A stretch of DNA of 64,000 nucleotides from Sphingobium sp. D43FB (GTDB lineage: Bacteria; Pseudomonadota; Alphaproteobacteria; Sphingomonadales; Sphingomonadaceae). Of this stretch, positions 25,239-34,463 are shown one piece after another. The DNA is taken from positions 62,001-126,000 of the forward strand of contig NZ_NMUA01000006.1 in assembly GCF_002312805.1 (NCBI RefSeq). The letters run 5' to 3'. Below the pieces are notes generated by a model. It made no database searches and was not told where the DNA came from. It was given only the letters and a program-made list of their open reading frames with translations. The position numbers and the translations under genes are program-made. The number at the start of each line of letters is the position of its first letter. Within the stretch, counting starts at the first letter, position 1.

Positions 25239-27659
25239 TTATCTTGCATTGGCCCGGCGTCTTGCCAGCTTCTCCAACTCCAGAATGAGCAACGGTACCG
25301 CGCCAACGCCGAGCGACAGCGCGCAGTCTGCCAGTGAGAGCGGGCCGATCCGGAAAACTTCCTGGGTCGTGGGCATATGGTGGATGGCAAGTTGAGCCAG
25401 CAGCGACACCACGACAATCAGCACCAGCTTCATGTTGCTGAACAACCCCACTTCCCAGAAAGGCCGGTCCGGGTCCCGAGCAGAAAAGGCGCGCAGCAAT
25501 TCGCCAAAAACGAGCACGGAGAAGGCAAGATTGCGTGCTTCTTCGAGGTTTCGGGCATCGCGTGCCCACAGGAACACCCCCATTACACAGACCGTCTGTA
25601 TTGCGGCTGCCAGAAGGATACGGCGCCATTCGGGACGACCCAGTATCTGCTCGCTTGCCGACCGGGGCGGACGGGTCATCAAGCTGGAATTTCCGCGGTC
25701 CGTCACCAGTGCAAGAGCGGGAAGTCCATCGGTCACCAGATTGATCCAAAGCAGGTGAATCGGCAGCAGGATGGTCGGAAAACCCAAAGCAGCACCGACA
25801 AACACAACCGCCAGTTCGGCCATGTTGCCTGCGACTAGGTAAGCCGTGGACTTGCGGATGTTTTCGAAGATCCCTCGACCTTCTTCAACCGCCGCTACAA
25901 TCGTCGCGTAATTGTCGTCGGCCAACACGATGTCTGCCGCACCGCGCGTGACCTCCGTTCCAGTCTGGCCCATTGCGATGCCGATATGGGCTTCCCGCAA
26001 GGCCGGTGCGTCATTGACGCCGTCACCGGTCATGGCGACGATCTCGCCGCGGGACTTCCATTCTCTTACTATTCGCAGCTTGTCTTCCGGGGTCGCGCGA
26101 GCGTGCACTATATCGTCCGCACTTTGCCCCGGTTTCAGGATGCCCATTTCCTGGGCAATTGCATGGGCTGTCAGCTTGTGATCGCCTGTGATCATCACCG
26201 TGCGGATACCAGCTGCCTGCGCCAGCGCGATTGCATCGATCGCTTCTGTTCGAGGAGGATCCGCAATGCCGAGCAGGCCGACCAACTCGAGATCTGCTTC
26301 ACTGTCGGCGCGACCCATGGCGATAGCCAGAACCCTCAATCCGCGGGCGGCCATGTCGCTGGCGGCCTCCTCGGTGCCATCGGGAATAGTCGTCGATCGT
26401 GCAGAGATCGCCTCGACGGCGCCCTTTGCATAGAGAAGGCCGTCCGTGCGGTAGATGGACATGCATTTGCGGTCTGCATCGAACGGGTACACCGACACAC
26501 GCGGGCGTTCCGCTTCGATCGCATCTCGCCGGATATCGCGCTGCGCTGCGGCCACAATGATGGCAACCTCGGTCGGGTCGCCAACGCCGCCTTGTTCGTC
26601 GGCTGACAGCTCTGCGTCCGAACAGGCCGCCGCCGTGTCGAGCACACGCTGGTGATCCTGGCCCCAGATTTCGCGGACGGCCATAACTCCCGTCGTCAAT
26701 GTTCCTGTCTTGTCCGTGCAGATGACCGTTGCGCAACCAAGTGTTTCGACAGCTGTGAGCCGCCGCAGGAGTGCGTGGCGCGCGGCCATCCTTTGCATGC
26801 CGACCGCAAGGGCTATGGTAACGATGGCTGGCAGGCCTTCAGGCACTGCCGCAACCGCGAGGGAGATGGCGGGCAAAAGCAGATCGAGGCCGGTCAGGCC
26901 TTGGCGCCAGCCGAGTATGGTTACGGCAACGACGATTCCCAGACAGATGAGCATCAGCCGACGGCTAAGCACCGCGAGGCGTGCCTGGAGCGGTGTGGCC
27001 TCGTCGGTTGCCGCAGTCAGCATTTCGGCAATGCGACCGAGCTCCGTCCGCATCCCGGTGGCAATGATCTCTGCCAGACCTGTCCCCGTTCCGATATGCG
27101 TTCCGGCAAATACATGGTCACTGCGCTGGGCCAGGGGGGCAGCCGGATCTCCCGGTTTCGCAGTCTTGGTTACCGGTGTGCTCTCTCCGGTAAGCGCGGC
27201 CTCCATAGCCGTCAGGACATTTGCCTCCAACAGCCGGGCATCGGCGGCGACAACGTCTCCTGCCTCAAGTGCCAACAGATCGCCGGGCACGACAGCAGCA
27301 GCGGCAATCACCTGCGTCCGGCCATCGCGGATGACGCGCGCGCGCGGAGCGGTCATCGCCCTCAGCGCGAGGACGGCTTTTTCCGCTCGGTACTCCTGAA
27401 AGAAGCCTACCAGTCCATTGACAATTACAATCGTCCCGATTGCGGCAGCATCAATGATTTCGCCGACCAACGCGGAGACGACACAGGCCACCAACAGCAA
27501 CCAAATGACGGGACTGTTGAACTGGGCGAGGAGAAGGCGCCATGCTGGCCGTGCCGACTTCACTCCCAATTCGTTTGGTCCCGCCTCCACGAGAAGGCGG
27601 GCCGCAATTGCACTCGTCAGGCCGACAGTTGATGACGATCGAACCGCTTCCAGGGCCAT
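25239..27659 (-). CDS. P2-type cation-transporting ATPase
   Basis: 806 residues. Catalytic D316 in CTDKTGTLT; the membrane motif VAAVPEGLPAIVTI is PEGLP, typical of P2A-type (Ca/Mn) pumps, rather than the CPx site of copper pumps; [10 protein letters not shown] and TGTEVTRGAADIVLADDN follow. No N-terminal metal domain. The ATG at 27659 overlaps the cusA stop by one base, so it ends the cusCBA operon; upstream frames into cusA are shadow. Substrate unknown; it converges with the prs-like gene. Confidence 0.87.
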   Translation of the reverse strand: MALEAVRSSSTVGLTSAIAARLLVEAGPNELGVKSARPAWRLLLAQFNSPVIWLLLVACVVSALVGEIIDAAAIGTIVIVNGLVGFFQEYRAEKAVLALRAMTAPRARVIRDGRTQVIAAAAVVPGDLLALEAGDVVAADARLLEANVLTAMEAALTGESTPVTKTAKPGDPAAPLAQRSDHVFAGTHIGTGTGLAEIIATGMRTELGRIAEMLTAATDEATPLQARLAVLSRRLMLICLGIVVAVTILGWRQGLTGLDLLLPAISLAVAAVPEGLPAIVTIALAVGMQRMAARHALLRRLTAVETLGCATVICTDKTGTLTTGVMAVREIWGQDHQRVLDTAAACSDAELSADEQGGVGDPTEVAIIVAAAQRDIRRDAIEAERPRVSVYPFDADRKCMSIYRTDGLLYAKGAVEAISARSTTIPDGTEEAASDMAARGLRVLAIAMGRADSEADLELVGLLGIADPPRTEAIDAIALAQAAGIRTVMITGDHKLTAHAIAQEMGILKPGQSADDIVHARATPEDKLRIVREWKSRGEIVAMTGDGVNDAPALREAHIGIAMGQTGTEVTRGAADIVLADDNYATIVAAVEEGRGIFENIRKSTAYLVAGNMAELAVVFVGAALGFPTILLPIHLLWINLVTDGLPALALVTDRGNSSLMTRPPRSASEQILGRPEWRRILLAAAIQTVCVMGVFLWARDARNLEEARNLAFSVLVFGELLRAFSARDPDRPFWEVGLFSNMKLVLIVVVSLLAQLAIHHMPTTQEVFRIGPLSLADCALSLGVGAVPLLILELEKLARRRANAR

Positions 27660-30600
27660 TACGCGTCGCTCCGTACTGTCCCGGACGCCTTTAGCTGGGA
27701 GTGACGCCACAGGGCATATGCGGCCGGTATGACGAGCAAAGTCAGGAACATGCAGAACCAGAGGCCGCCAACCACGGGGGCGGCAGTGCGCGCCGAAAGA
27801 TCGGCGCCCACGCCCGATTCCCAAAGCAGTGGCATGAGCCCGAACACCGTGGTTGCGACCGTCATGAGCATCGGGCGAAGGCACCGGGAAGCGCCCTCCA
27901 TCACAGCAGCATCGATATCGTCCCCAGTGCGTAACCGATCCTGTTTCACCGCTTCCGCATAAGCCTGGTCGAGGTACACCACGACCACCGTGCCGGTCTG
28001 GGCCGCGACCCCCCCGACGGCGATCAATCCGACCCACACAGCGGTTGAAAGGTTGTAGTCAAGGAGTGCCAAGAGCCAGATGCTGCCGGCAATAGCAAAG
28101 GGCAAGCTCAGCATAACCAGCAAGGTTTGCTGCCAGCCTCCCATGGACAGATACAGCAATATGCCAACCAGAACGACCGTGAGGGGAACCACTGTCCGCA
28201 AACGCGAAGTCAGTTCCGCCATGAATTCATACTGTCCGGTCCACTGCAAGCGATAGCCAGGTGGAACTTCGATCCGATCTGCTACGACGCTTTTGGCATC
28301 ATCCACCCATCCGCCAAGGTCGCGCTGTGATGTGTCGATATCCGCGAAAACGTAGCCCACCAGTATGCCGTTTTCGTTCTTGATCATTGGCGGCCCGGTG
28401 ACGACTTTCACGTCCGCGAGTGCCGCCAAGGGTACGACGGAGCCGGCCTGCTGCCCATTGCTCCACTCCGCACCGGTGCGGCCGGCTCCATTCATCGGCC
28501 CGGCATTCTTGTTCGTGCCACTGCCGCCGGAGGCCCCGCTACCCATGCCGCCGCCCATGGCGTCCATCCCGGCGCCTGATTGAACCTGGCTTTGTCCCGC
28601 CGGCGATGACCCGCCACCTGCCGTTCGGACTTCGGTGAACGACAAAGTCTTGGGTGCCGGGATCGGGACGAGCAGTTCGTTCAGAGCCTGCGGGTCGGCC
28701 CTGAAGTCGGCCGCGTAGCGGACGTTTACGGAATATCGGGCTCTGCCATCAATGACAGTGGACACTGGCATGCCCCCGATCGCAGCCTCGACCAGATCCT
28801 GAACGTCCCGCACGGTCAAACCATATCGGGCTATCGCATCTCGCCTTGGTTCAATGTCGATGTACTCCCGTCCGCTCTGACGCTCGGCGAAGGTGCTGCG
28901 CGTTCCCGGAACTGTCCGCAACGCCCCCTCAAGAGCTACGCTCAAGCGCTCGATGCCTGCGAGATCGGGACCAAACACCTTGACGCCTACCGGGGTCCGC
29001 ACCCCGGTTGTGAGCATGTCAATCCGTGTGCGGATGGGCGGTGCAATCGCCATCTGGTAACCCGGCATGCGCAAGGCCGCATCAAGATCGCGCGATAGCT
29101 CCGAAACGGTACGCTGTCGGCGATCCGGCCAGATTGTTCTCAGGCCTCCCTGAACCCACGATGGGGCCGTATCGCTATACCAACGTGTGACGGGAATTGT
29201 CGGCCAGTCGTCATGGGGTTTGAGTGTGATCACCGATTCGCTCATGTCCAACTGGGCTGGATCAGTGGCGGTTTCCGCGCGCCCTGCTTTGCCATGGACC
29301 ATCTTAACTTCACCGAAGGTCATGATGATCCGATGCTGCGTGTTCAGCGCGCGCCGGGCTTCTTCTATTGAGATGCCGGGGAAGGTCGTGGGCATCACCA
29401 GCAACGATCCCTCGTCCAGCGGGGGCATGAATTCAGAGCCGAGACGCATGAAAACAGGCACAGTTGCGGCCATCACGAGTGCCGCGACGCCGACCACGGC
29501 GAGGCGCCATTGGATGATGAATCGTGCGATGGGGCGATAGAAACTGCCGAGTATGCGGTTGAGCGGGTTCTCTGTTTCAGTGCGGAACCTGCCACGCAGT
29601 AGCCAGATCATCAGCGGCGGTGCGAGCGTGATCGAGAGGATTGCTGCAAAGAACATGGCCAGCGTCTTCGTATAGGCCAGCGGCATGAAGAGCTTTCCGG
29701 CCTGCCCGGTCAGCGTGAAGATCGGTAGAAAGCTGACTGTTATGAGGAGGAGGGAATAGAAGATCGGTTTGCCGACTTCTTTTGCGGAATCGACGATGAC
29801 ACGAATGCGTTCCTCCGGTTTTGCATTCTCGGCCAGTCGCTTGTGCGCATTTTCGATCATCACGATCGCGGCGTCACTCAATTCACCGACCGCAATCGCA
29901 ATTCCGCCAAGGGACATGATATTGGCTGAAATGCCAAGATAGCGCATGCCAATGAATGACAGGAGCACAGACATCGGAAGGATGATGAGGGCAACCAGCG
30001 CCGATCCGCCGTGCATCAGGAAGATGAGGCAGATGATCGCAATGATAGCCCCTTCGATCATCAGCGTATCCGTCAATGTCTCGATGGATCCGGTAATTAG
30101 TTCCGAACGGTCATGCGTCGTTTTGATGCGCACTCCGGGTGGCAATGCAAGCTGGCCAATCTGACCTTTGAGCGCCTCGATCACTTCCTGGGCGTTTGAG
30201 CCCAATCGCATCACCACAATGCCGCCGACGGCTTCACCCTTGCCATCAAGGTCTGCAGTCCCGCGGCGAATCTCCGGACCGAATTGCACGCTGGCGACGT
30301 CGCGCACGCGGATCGGTGTGCCACCATCGGCAACAGTAACGACGCTTTGCTCGAGATCCTGCAGGGTCTTGGCATAACCGCGTCCGCGCAGGACATACTC
30401 CCGTCCGCTCATTTCGAGGACGCGGGCACCGACTTCGGAGTTTGCGTCGCGCACGGCGCGCGAAACGTCCGCTGGGGTGATGCCGAAGGCCGCAAGTTTG
30501 TTTGGGTTCAGCAAAATCTGGTATTGCCGCTCGAAGCCCCCCATTGAGGCGACTTCCGCGACGCCTTTCACACCTTGGAGCGCTGGGCGCACTGTGAAGT

Positions 30601-31081
30601 CCTGCAGCGCCCGCAACTCAGCGGCATTCAAGCGTCCTGAGGTGTCCTCGAGAACATATTGATATATCCAGCCCACGCCGCTTGCATCGGGACCGAGCGT
30701 CGGGACTACGCCCGCAGGCAGTTGCTGCTGCACACGACCAATCTGCTCGAACACTCGGGTGCGGGCCCAGTAGATGTCTGTGTCGTCACCGAAGATTGCG
30801 TAGACAAAGCTCATCCCGAACATCGAATATCCGCGAACAGTGCGGACACCGGGTGTACTTTGCAGGGCTCGCACCAGCGGATAGGTAATCTGGTCTTCTA
30901 CCAGGTTGGGACTGCGACCCATCCAGTCGGTAAATACGATCACTTGCGGATCGGAAAGGTCCGGAAGTGCATCCAGAGGCGTCTTGCGCATTGAGTCGAC
31001 CGCCCAGGCCGATAGGACGAGCGCGATCGCCAACACCACCCACCGCCGCTTGGCGCACCATTCGATGATGTGCTCGATCAT
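27659..31081 (-). CDS. cusA: CusA, heavy-metal RND efflux pump
   Basis: 1140 residues, compared with 1047 for E. coli CusA. Starts MIEHIIEWCAKRRWVV with the HME-RND pattern of TM1, then PDLSDPQVIVFTDW and GPDASGVGWIYQYVLED. Twelve membrane helices in two halves. A Gly/Ser/Met-rich insert of about 60 residues (about 819-877, for example GAGMDAMGGGMGSGASGG) lies in the second periplasmic part and accounts for much of the extra length. Overlaps cusB by four bases and the P-type ATPase by one. Confidence 0.94.
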   Translation of the reverse strand: MIEHIIEWCAKRRWVVLAIALVLSAWAVDSMRKTPLDALPDLSDPQVIVFTDWMGRSPNLVEDQITYPLVRALQSTPGVRTVRGYSMFGMSFVYAIFGDDTDIYWARTRVFEQIGRVQQQLPAGVVPTLGPDASGVGWIYQYVLEDTSGRLNAAELRALQDFTVRPALQGVKGVAEVASMGGFERQYQILLNPNKLAAFGITPADVSRAVRDANSEVGARVLEMSGREYVLRGRGYAKTLQDLEQSVVTVADGGTPIRVRDVASVQFGPEIRRGTADLDGKGEAVGGIVVMRLGSNAQEVIEALKGQIGQLALPPGVRIKTTHDRSELITGSIETLTDTLMIEGAIIAIICLIFLMHGGSALVALIILPMSVLLSFIGMRYLGISANIMSLGGIAIAVGELSDAAIVMIENAHKRLAENAKPEERIRVIVDSAKEVGKPIFYSLLLITVSFLPIFTLTGQAGKLFMPLAYTKTLAMFFAAILSITLAPPLMIWLLRGRFRTETENPLNRILGSFYRPIARFIIQWRLAVVGVAALVMAATVPVFMRLGSEFMPPLDEGSLLVMPTTFPGISIEEARRALNTQHRIIMTFGEVKMVHGKAGRAETATDPAQLDMSESVITLKPHDDWPTIPVTRWYSDTAPSWVQGGLRTIWPDRRQRTVSELSRDLDAALRMPGYQMAIAPPIRTRIDMLTTGVRTPVGVKVFGPDLAGIERLSVALEGALRTVPGTRSTFAERQSGREYIDIEPRRDAIARYGLTVRDVQDLVEAAIGGMPVSTVIDGRARYSVNVRYAADFRADPQALNELLVPIPAPKTLSFTEVRTAGGGSSPAGQSQVQSGAGMDAMGGGMGSGASGGSGTNKNAGPMNGAGRTGAEWSNGQQAGSVVPLAALADVKVVTGPPMIKNENGILVGYVFADIDTSQRDLGGWVDDAKSVVADRIEVPPGYRLQWTGQYEFMAELTSRLRTVVPLTVVLVGILLYLSMGGWQQTLLVMLSLPFAIAGSIWLLALLDYNLSTAVWVGLIAVGGVAAQTGTVVVVYLDQAYAEAVKQDRLRTGDDIDAAVMEGASRCLRPMLMTVATTVFGLMPLLWESGVGADLSARTAAPVVGGLWFCMFLTLLVIPAAYALWRHSQLKASGTVRSDA

Positions 31082-32331
31082 GGTTGATGCTCATGTTGCG
31101 CAGGCGCGGCAGCAGCTGGCGCAGTCTGTTGTCCCGCCGGTGCCGGTTGAGGAGAACCTCCGTGCCCTCCATGTCCGGTCGCCCCCGATGCTCGCAGGCG
31201 GCTTTCAGAGTCGATGAGGAACACTCCAGCGGAAACGACGAGTTCTCCAGCCGCAAGTCCATCCAGGACTTCCACCCGGTCTCCAACCTTCGCACCGAGT
31301 TTGATCGTGCGAGGTTCGAACCGATTGTCACCACTCCGGACAAAGACGTGCTGCGTTATACCGGTATCAACCACCGCATCGCGGCCGATAGTGAGGGCAT
31401 TACGTGGTGCTGCCGAAATCTGGGCGCTGCCGTACATGCCCGGGCGCAGGGCACCGCCAATGTTGGGCACGGACATTCGAACCCGAATTGATCGCGTTCT
31501 TTCCGTGAGCATTGGATAGATGAATTCGACCCGCGCGATGAAGGGAGGTCGTCCTGACAGAGGGAATGTCAGCGAAGTGGGCGAACCGACCTGGATCCGT
31601 CCGGCACCAGCTTCCGCGACTTCGACGATGATCCAGAGCTGCGACACATCGGCGATCGACAGAATATTGGTGGAGGGGTCGACGGTAATCCCCTGGGTCG
31701 CGCCGCGATCCAGTACGAACCCGCTTCGCGGGGCCACAATGGTCACGAGCCGATTGGCCTGTCGGGTCCTTTCAATCTGCCTGATTTCACCATCGCTCAT
31801 TCCGAGCACCTTCAGCCGGGTCCTGCCCGCTGCGAGTACGACGCTTGCAGGCGCGGTGTTCGCGCGCCGCAAGGCTGCCAGATATTCCAGCTGTGATGCG
31901 TACAACTCCTGCGAGAAAACCGCTCCGAGCGCCTGTCCGGCCCGGACATTCTGGCCGGTAGTCCGCACGTAAAGCTGCTCCAGCCAGCCTGAAACTCGCG
32001 GATGCACCTCGACGATACGGGATTCGTCGATCACCGCAGTTGCGACGCCTGGGACAGTTTCCTCAAGTTTTCGGACCTCGGCAGCCTCCATTTGAACGCC
32101 AAGCATATCCACTTGCTTCGCAGTCAACTCAACCGGCGCCCGCGCTGCAGCGGTGCTCGCCGCTACCGCCGTCCCCGGCGCAGTTTTTACGCGACCGGCA
32201 ACTTCGCTGGACGGGTGCTGTGGTGCAAAGGGCCATTTCTCGCGTTGTGCCTGAAAAGCGAGGATTGCGATCAAGACCCCAACGGGAATGACGGCGCTAG
32301 CAATGAGCGCGCGGGGTGAGTAGGTTTTCAC
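31078..32331 (-). CDS. cusB: CusB, periplasmic adaptor of the RND efflux pump
   Basis: 417 residues, N-terminal membrane anchor (about 9-26), then membrane-fusion protein domains with VHPRVSGWLEQLYVRTTGQN (lipoyl part) and TIVAPRSGFVLDRGATQGI. The C-terminus carries a His-containing, Ala/Pro-rich tail (GHGGHGGS, QHEHQ) that may bind metal. Links CusA to the outer-membrane channel. Four-base overlaps with cusC and cusA. Confidence 0.92.
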   Translation of the reverse strand: MKTYSPRALIASAVIPVGVLIAILAFQAQREKWPFAPQHPSSEVAGRVKTAPGTAVAASTAAARAPVELTAKQVDMLGVQMEAAEVRKLEETVPGVATAVIDESRIVEVHPRVSGWLEQLYVRTTGQNVRAGQALGAVFSQELYASQLEYLAALRRANTAPASVVLAAGRTRLKVLGMSDGEIRQIERTRQANRLVTIVAPRSGFVLDRGATQGITVDPSTNILSIADVSQLWIIVEVAEAGAGRIQVGSPTSLTFPLSGRPPFIARVEFIYPMLTERTRSIRVRMSVPNIGGALRPGMYGSAQISAAPRNALTIGRDAVVDTGITQHVFVRSGDNRFEPRTIKLGAKVGDRVEVLDGLAAGELVVSAGVFLIDSESRLRASGATGHGGHGGSPQPAPAGQQTAPAAAAPAQHEHQP

Positions 32332-33629
32332 TGGCGCCTCCGCTGGCTGTCCCCGGTCGCCCGTTCGAACTTGGACCAGGCTTCGCCCAATGCACTTTCG
32401 GCCATGACTTCATCCCCCTGTGCCTGCCAAAGCGCCCGAGCGGCCTCGACGACCGCGATGAGGGACCCTTGCCCCGACGAATAGCTGCCAAGCGCCGCAT
32501 CCATCGCTAATTTTGATCGAGGCAGCACATCCTGGCGCAACAGGTTGACCTGCACCTGGGCTGCAATCACGTCTTCGCGCGCTGCAAGGGTTTCGCCAGC
32601 GACCATCCGGCGCATGGCTTCCAGATCGGCGTCTGCCATGCGCTCCATGGCCTGTGCCTCTGCGACTCCGCTACTCAGGCGTCGCCGCCATATGGGAACG
32701 CTGATGCCGACCATCAGCATCGCTCCGGGACCCTCGGCCATGGTCTCGGCATACCCAGCTTTTACGGTCGCCATGGGTTTGTACATCGAGCGCATCGCGC
32801 GAGTTTCTGCGCCAGCGCGCTTTACCTCTGCGGTTCCCACCGCGAGCTCGGGCCGGTTGTCCGTGGCCAGTTCGAGCACTTCTGCAATTGACGCCGGCTC
32901 GGCAAGGCTGGGCTGATAAGCCAGTTCCGGAACTGAAGCATCCACAGGCAGGCCGAGGCCCGCGTTAAGCATCGCTTCGGCGCCGCGGATCTGGGCGGCG
33001 AGGGACTGCCGTTTCGCCTGCAGGCGGGCGACCTCGGCCTCGGCCCTGAGGATGTCGGCTTGTGCGCCACCGCCGCTCGCATAGCGACTTGCGGCCACAT
33101 CGACGAGCAAACTGGCCAACGTGATCTGTTCGTCGATTACGGGCCGCATCCTGCGGCGTTCCAATAACATGAAGAATCCGCGCTGGGCATTGAGTACAAC
33201 ATCCAACTCGGTCACGCCCGTAAGCGCCGTTGCTCGCTCTGCCTCGGCAATGGCGGCGGAGCGCCGATGGGAAAGAACACCCGATAGCGGGAATTGCTGT
33301 TCGACACTGATACTTCGATCGTAACGCCGTCCACCATCCATCATCGCGCTGAATGGGTAGTGGTCGACCGAAACCGACACCATTGGATCCTGGAGGGAAG
33401 ACACGATGGCGGGGCGCTGAGCAAGAGCATCGGCACGGGCTTTTGCCGCCGCTATTTCGGCCCGGTTCTGCAGAGCAATGGCCGCCACGTCCGATAGGCG
33501 CAAAGGCGAGCGGAGGCTGGAGGTTTCCTCGCGCACAGCTGCAGTTTCAGCGATGTTTTGTGCTTTGCTTTCGTGCGGCACACATACCGAAAGCACGAGG
33601 GGCGCAGCTACCCAGATACGGTTTAGCAT
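32328..33629 (-). CDS. cusC: CusC/TolC-type outer-membrane efflux channel
   Basis: 433 residues from the ATG at 33629, which gives a proper signal peptide (IWVAAPLVLSVCVPHESKA); a longer frame to 33740 has no signal and a Cys/Arg-rich start. Long helical coiled-coil repeats typical of the OEP family follow (for example LTGVTELDVVLNAQRGFFML, ASRYASGGGAQADILRAEAE). First gene of cusC-cusB-cusA-ATPase; an ECF-type promoter lies upstream (33874-33900). Confidence 0.9.
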   Translation of the reverse strand: MLNRIWVAAPLVLSVCVPHESKAQNIAETAAVREETSSLRSPLRLSDVAAIALQNRAEIAAAKARADALAQRPAIVSSLQDPMVSVSVDHYPFSAMMDGGRRYDRSISVEQQFPLSGVLSHRRSAAIAEAERATALTGVTELDVVLNAQRGFFMLLERRRMRPVIDEQITLASLLVDVAASRYASGGGAQADILRAEAEVARLQAKRQSLAAQIRGAEAMLNAGLGLPVDASVPELAYQPSLAEPASIAEVLELATDNRPELAVGTAEVKRAGAETRAMRSMYKPMATVKAGYAETMAEGPGAMLMVGISVPIWRRRLSSGVAEAQAMERMADADLEAMRRMVAGETLAAREDVIAAQVQVNLLRQDVLPRSKLAMDAALGSYSSGQGSLIAVVEAARALWQAQGDEVMAESALGEAWSKFERATGDSQRRRQ

Positions 33630-33873
33630 GAGGCCATGTATCCTGATGGGTGAATACGCGGGAAAGTTTGATCGAACATCCGGTCGCGTCGTTTGGTTGC
33701 CGCATGGCGACCTGCGCCATGACCCAACCGGACGTACCAAGGTAACGGCAGCGCGAGAGCCACGCTCTTGCTGGCCGTTTTAAATGCAGCGATCTCTAAC
33801 CCCGAAATTTGAATTTCGTTTGTCTGGTCTAAACCGGAATGCCTCATAGCCCCCTCCGTTGCCCTGTAACCTT

Positions 33874-33900
33874 ATACGCTGCTGCGGCCGTTCCCCCTCA
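33874..33900 (-). promoter_or_regulatory. Putative ECF-sigma promoter for cusCBA
   Basis: On the minus strand: TGAGGG, 14 bases, AGCGTAT (complements at 33895-33899 for GAGGG and 33874-33880 for AGCGTAT). Same spacing as the other five. It lies 245 bases before the cusC ATG, leaving a long leader. Confidence 0.7.
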
Positions 33901-33914
33901 TTGCCGCTAATTTT

Positions 33915-33944
33915 TTTTGAGGGCTATGTCCGGGCAGTGCGTAT
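33915..33944 (+). promoter_or_regulatory. Putative ECF-sigma promoter for the small exported proteins
   Basis: TTTTGAGGG (GAGGG at 33919-33923), 14 bases, TGCGTAT (33938-33944). It points to the lipoprotein at 34131 and, behind it, the 121-residue secreted protein. Confidence 0.72.
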
Positions 33945-34130
33945 GTACCGAAAGGAAGCTCGAGACCTGCATTCGAATGGTCTTTGGTTTGTCGACATGG
34001 CATTGCCGTAGGGGTTGTTTGTTTCGTTCCCGGCGGGTAGCTTGTGCGGTGTCTCTATGTGTTTTCTGAACTCAAGCCGACATTAGAACGGCAGTGTTCG
34101 CAGGAGTGAACTCATTGAGAAAGGGGAATT

Positions 34131-34346
34131 ATGATGAAATATTTGCCGATTCTGGGCCTCGCGCCATTTGCGCTTCTTGGTGCCTGCGCGACCATTCCGC
34201 CGACCAGTGCGGAAATCGAAAGCTGCCAGAAGATGGAAGCTGAAATGGGTGTCGGACAGGTCCACGATCATAATGAGATGAAGGGACGTGGCATCAATCC
34301 GATGAACCTCTCCCATGCCCGGTGCATGCAGATTCTGAAAAATTGA
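34131..34346 (+). CDS. Small predicted lipoprotein, unknown function
   Basis: 71 residues (70 if the second ATG is used). Lipobox LLGAC at about residues 15-19. The mature part has Cys, Met and His (MEAEMGVGQVHDHNEM, INPMNLSHARCM), which could bind metal. AGGGG lies just upstream. I do not recognise a family. Its position downstream of a regulon-type promoter (33915-33944) suggests metal-inducible expression; inference. Confidence 0.65.
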   Translation: MMKYLPILGLAPFALLGACATIPPTSAEIESCQKMEAEMGVGQVHDHNEMKGRGINPMNLSHARCMQILKN

Positions 34347-34352
34347 TCTGAC

Positions 34353-34396
34353 ACGCATCCCCGGAGTCGACAGTCTGTTGTTCGTCTCCGGGGTGC
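34353..34396. other. Hairpin between two small genes
   Basis: CCCCGGAG (34359-34366) pairs with CTCCGGGG (34386-34393). No T-run follows, so it is not a clear terminator; it may stabilise or separate transcripts. Confidence 0.4.
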
Positions 34397-34463
34397 GGGT
34401 AATACGCTCGCGTCAAATTTACACTCACCTTCGCTCCACAGGTCGGATTGGGGAAATCTCGAA

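Larger units (their letters stand above)
33630..34130. promoter_or_regulatory. Divergent control region between cusC and the small lipoprotein gene
   Basis: About 500 bases with no convincing gene. It contains back-to-back ECF-type promoters at 33874-33900 (minus) and 33915-33944 (plus), 14 bases apart. A 74-codon minus-strand frame at 33623-33847 overlaps cusC's start and has no supporting features. From 33945 to 34130 I see no further structure. Confidence 0.6.

Noticed and set aside
33652..33680. ATACGCG near the cusC start on the minus strand
   Set aside because: No CCCTC at the required spacing; the real candidate is at 33874-33900.
33623..33847. 74-codon frame upstream of cusC
   Set aside because: Overlaps the cusC signal peptide, no ribosome site, no homology I recognise.
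34402..34427. Weak minus-strand motif ATACGCT with CACTC
   Set aside because: Spacing is 13 and the -35 has a mismatch; it points antisense into the lipoprotein gene.
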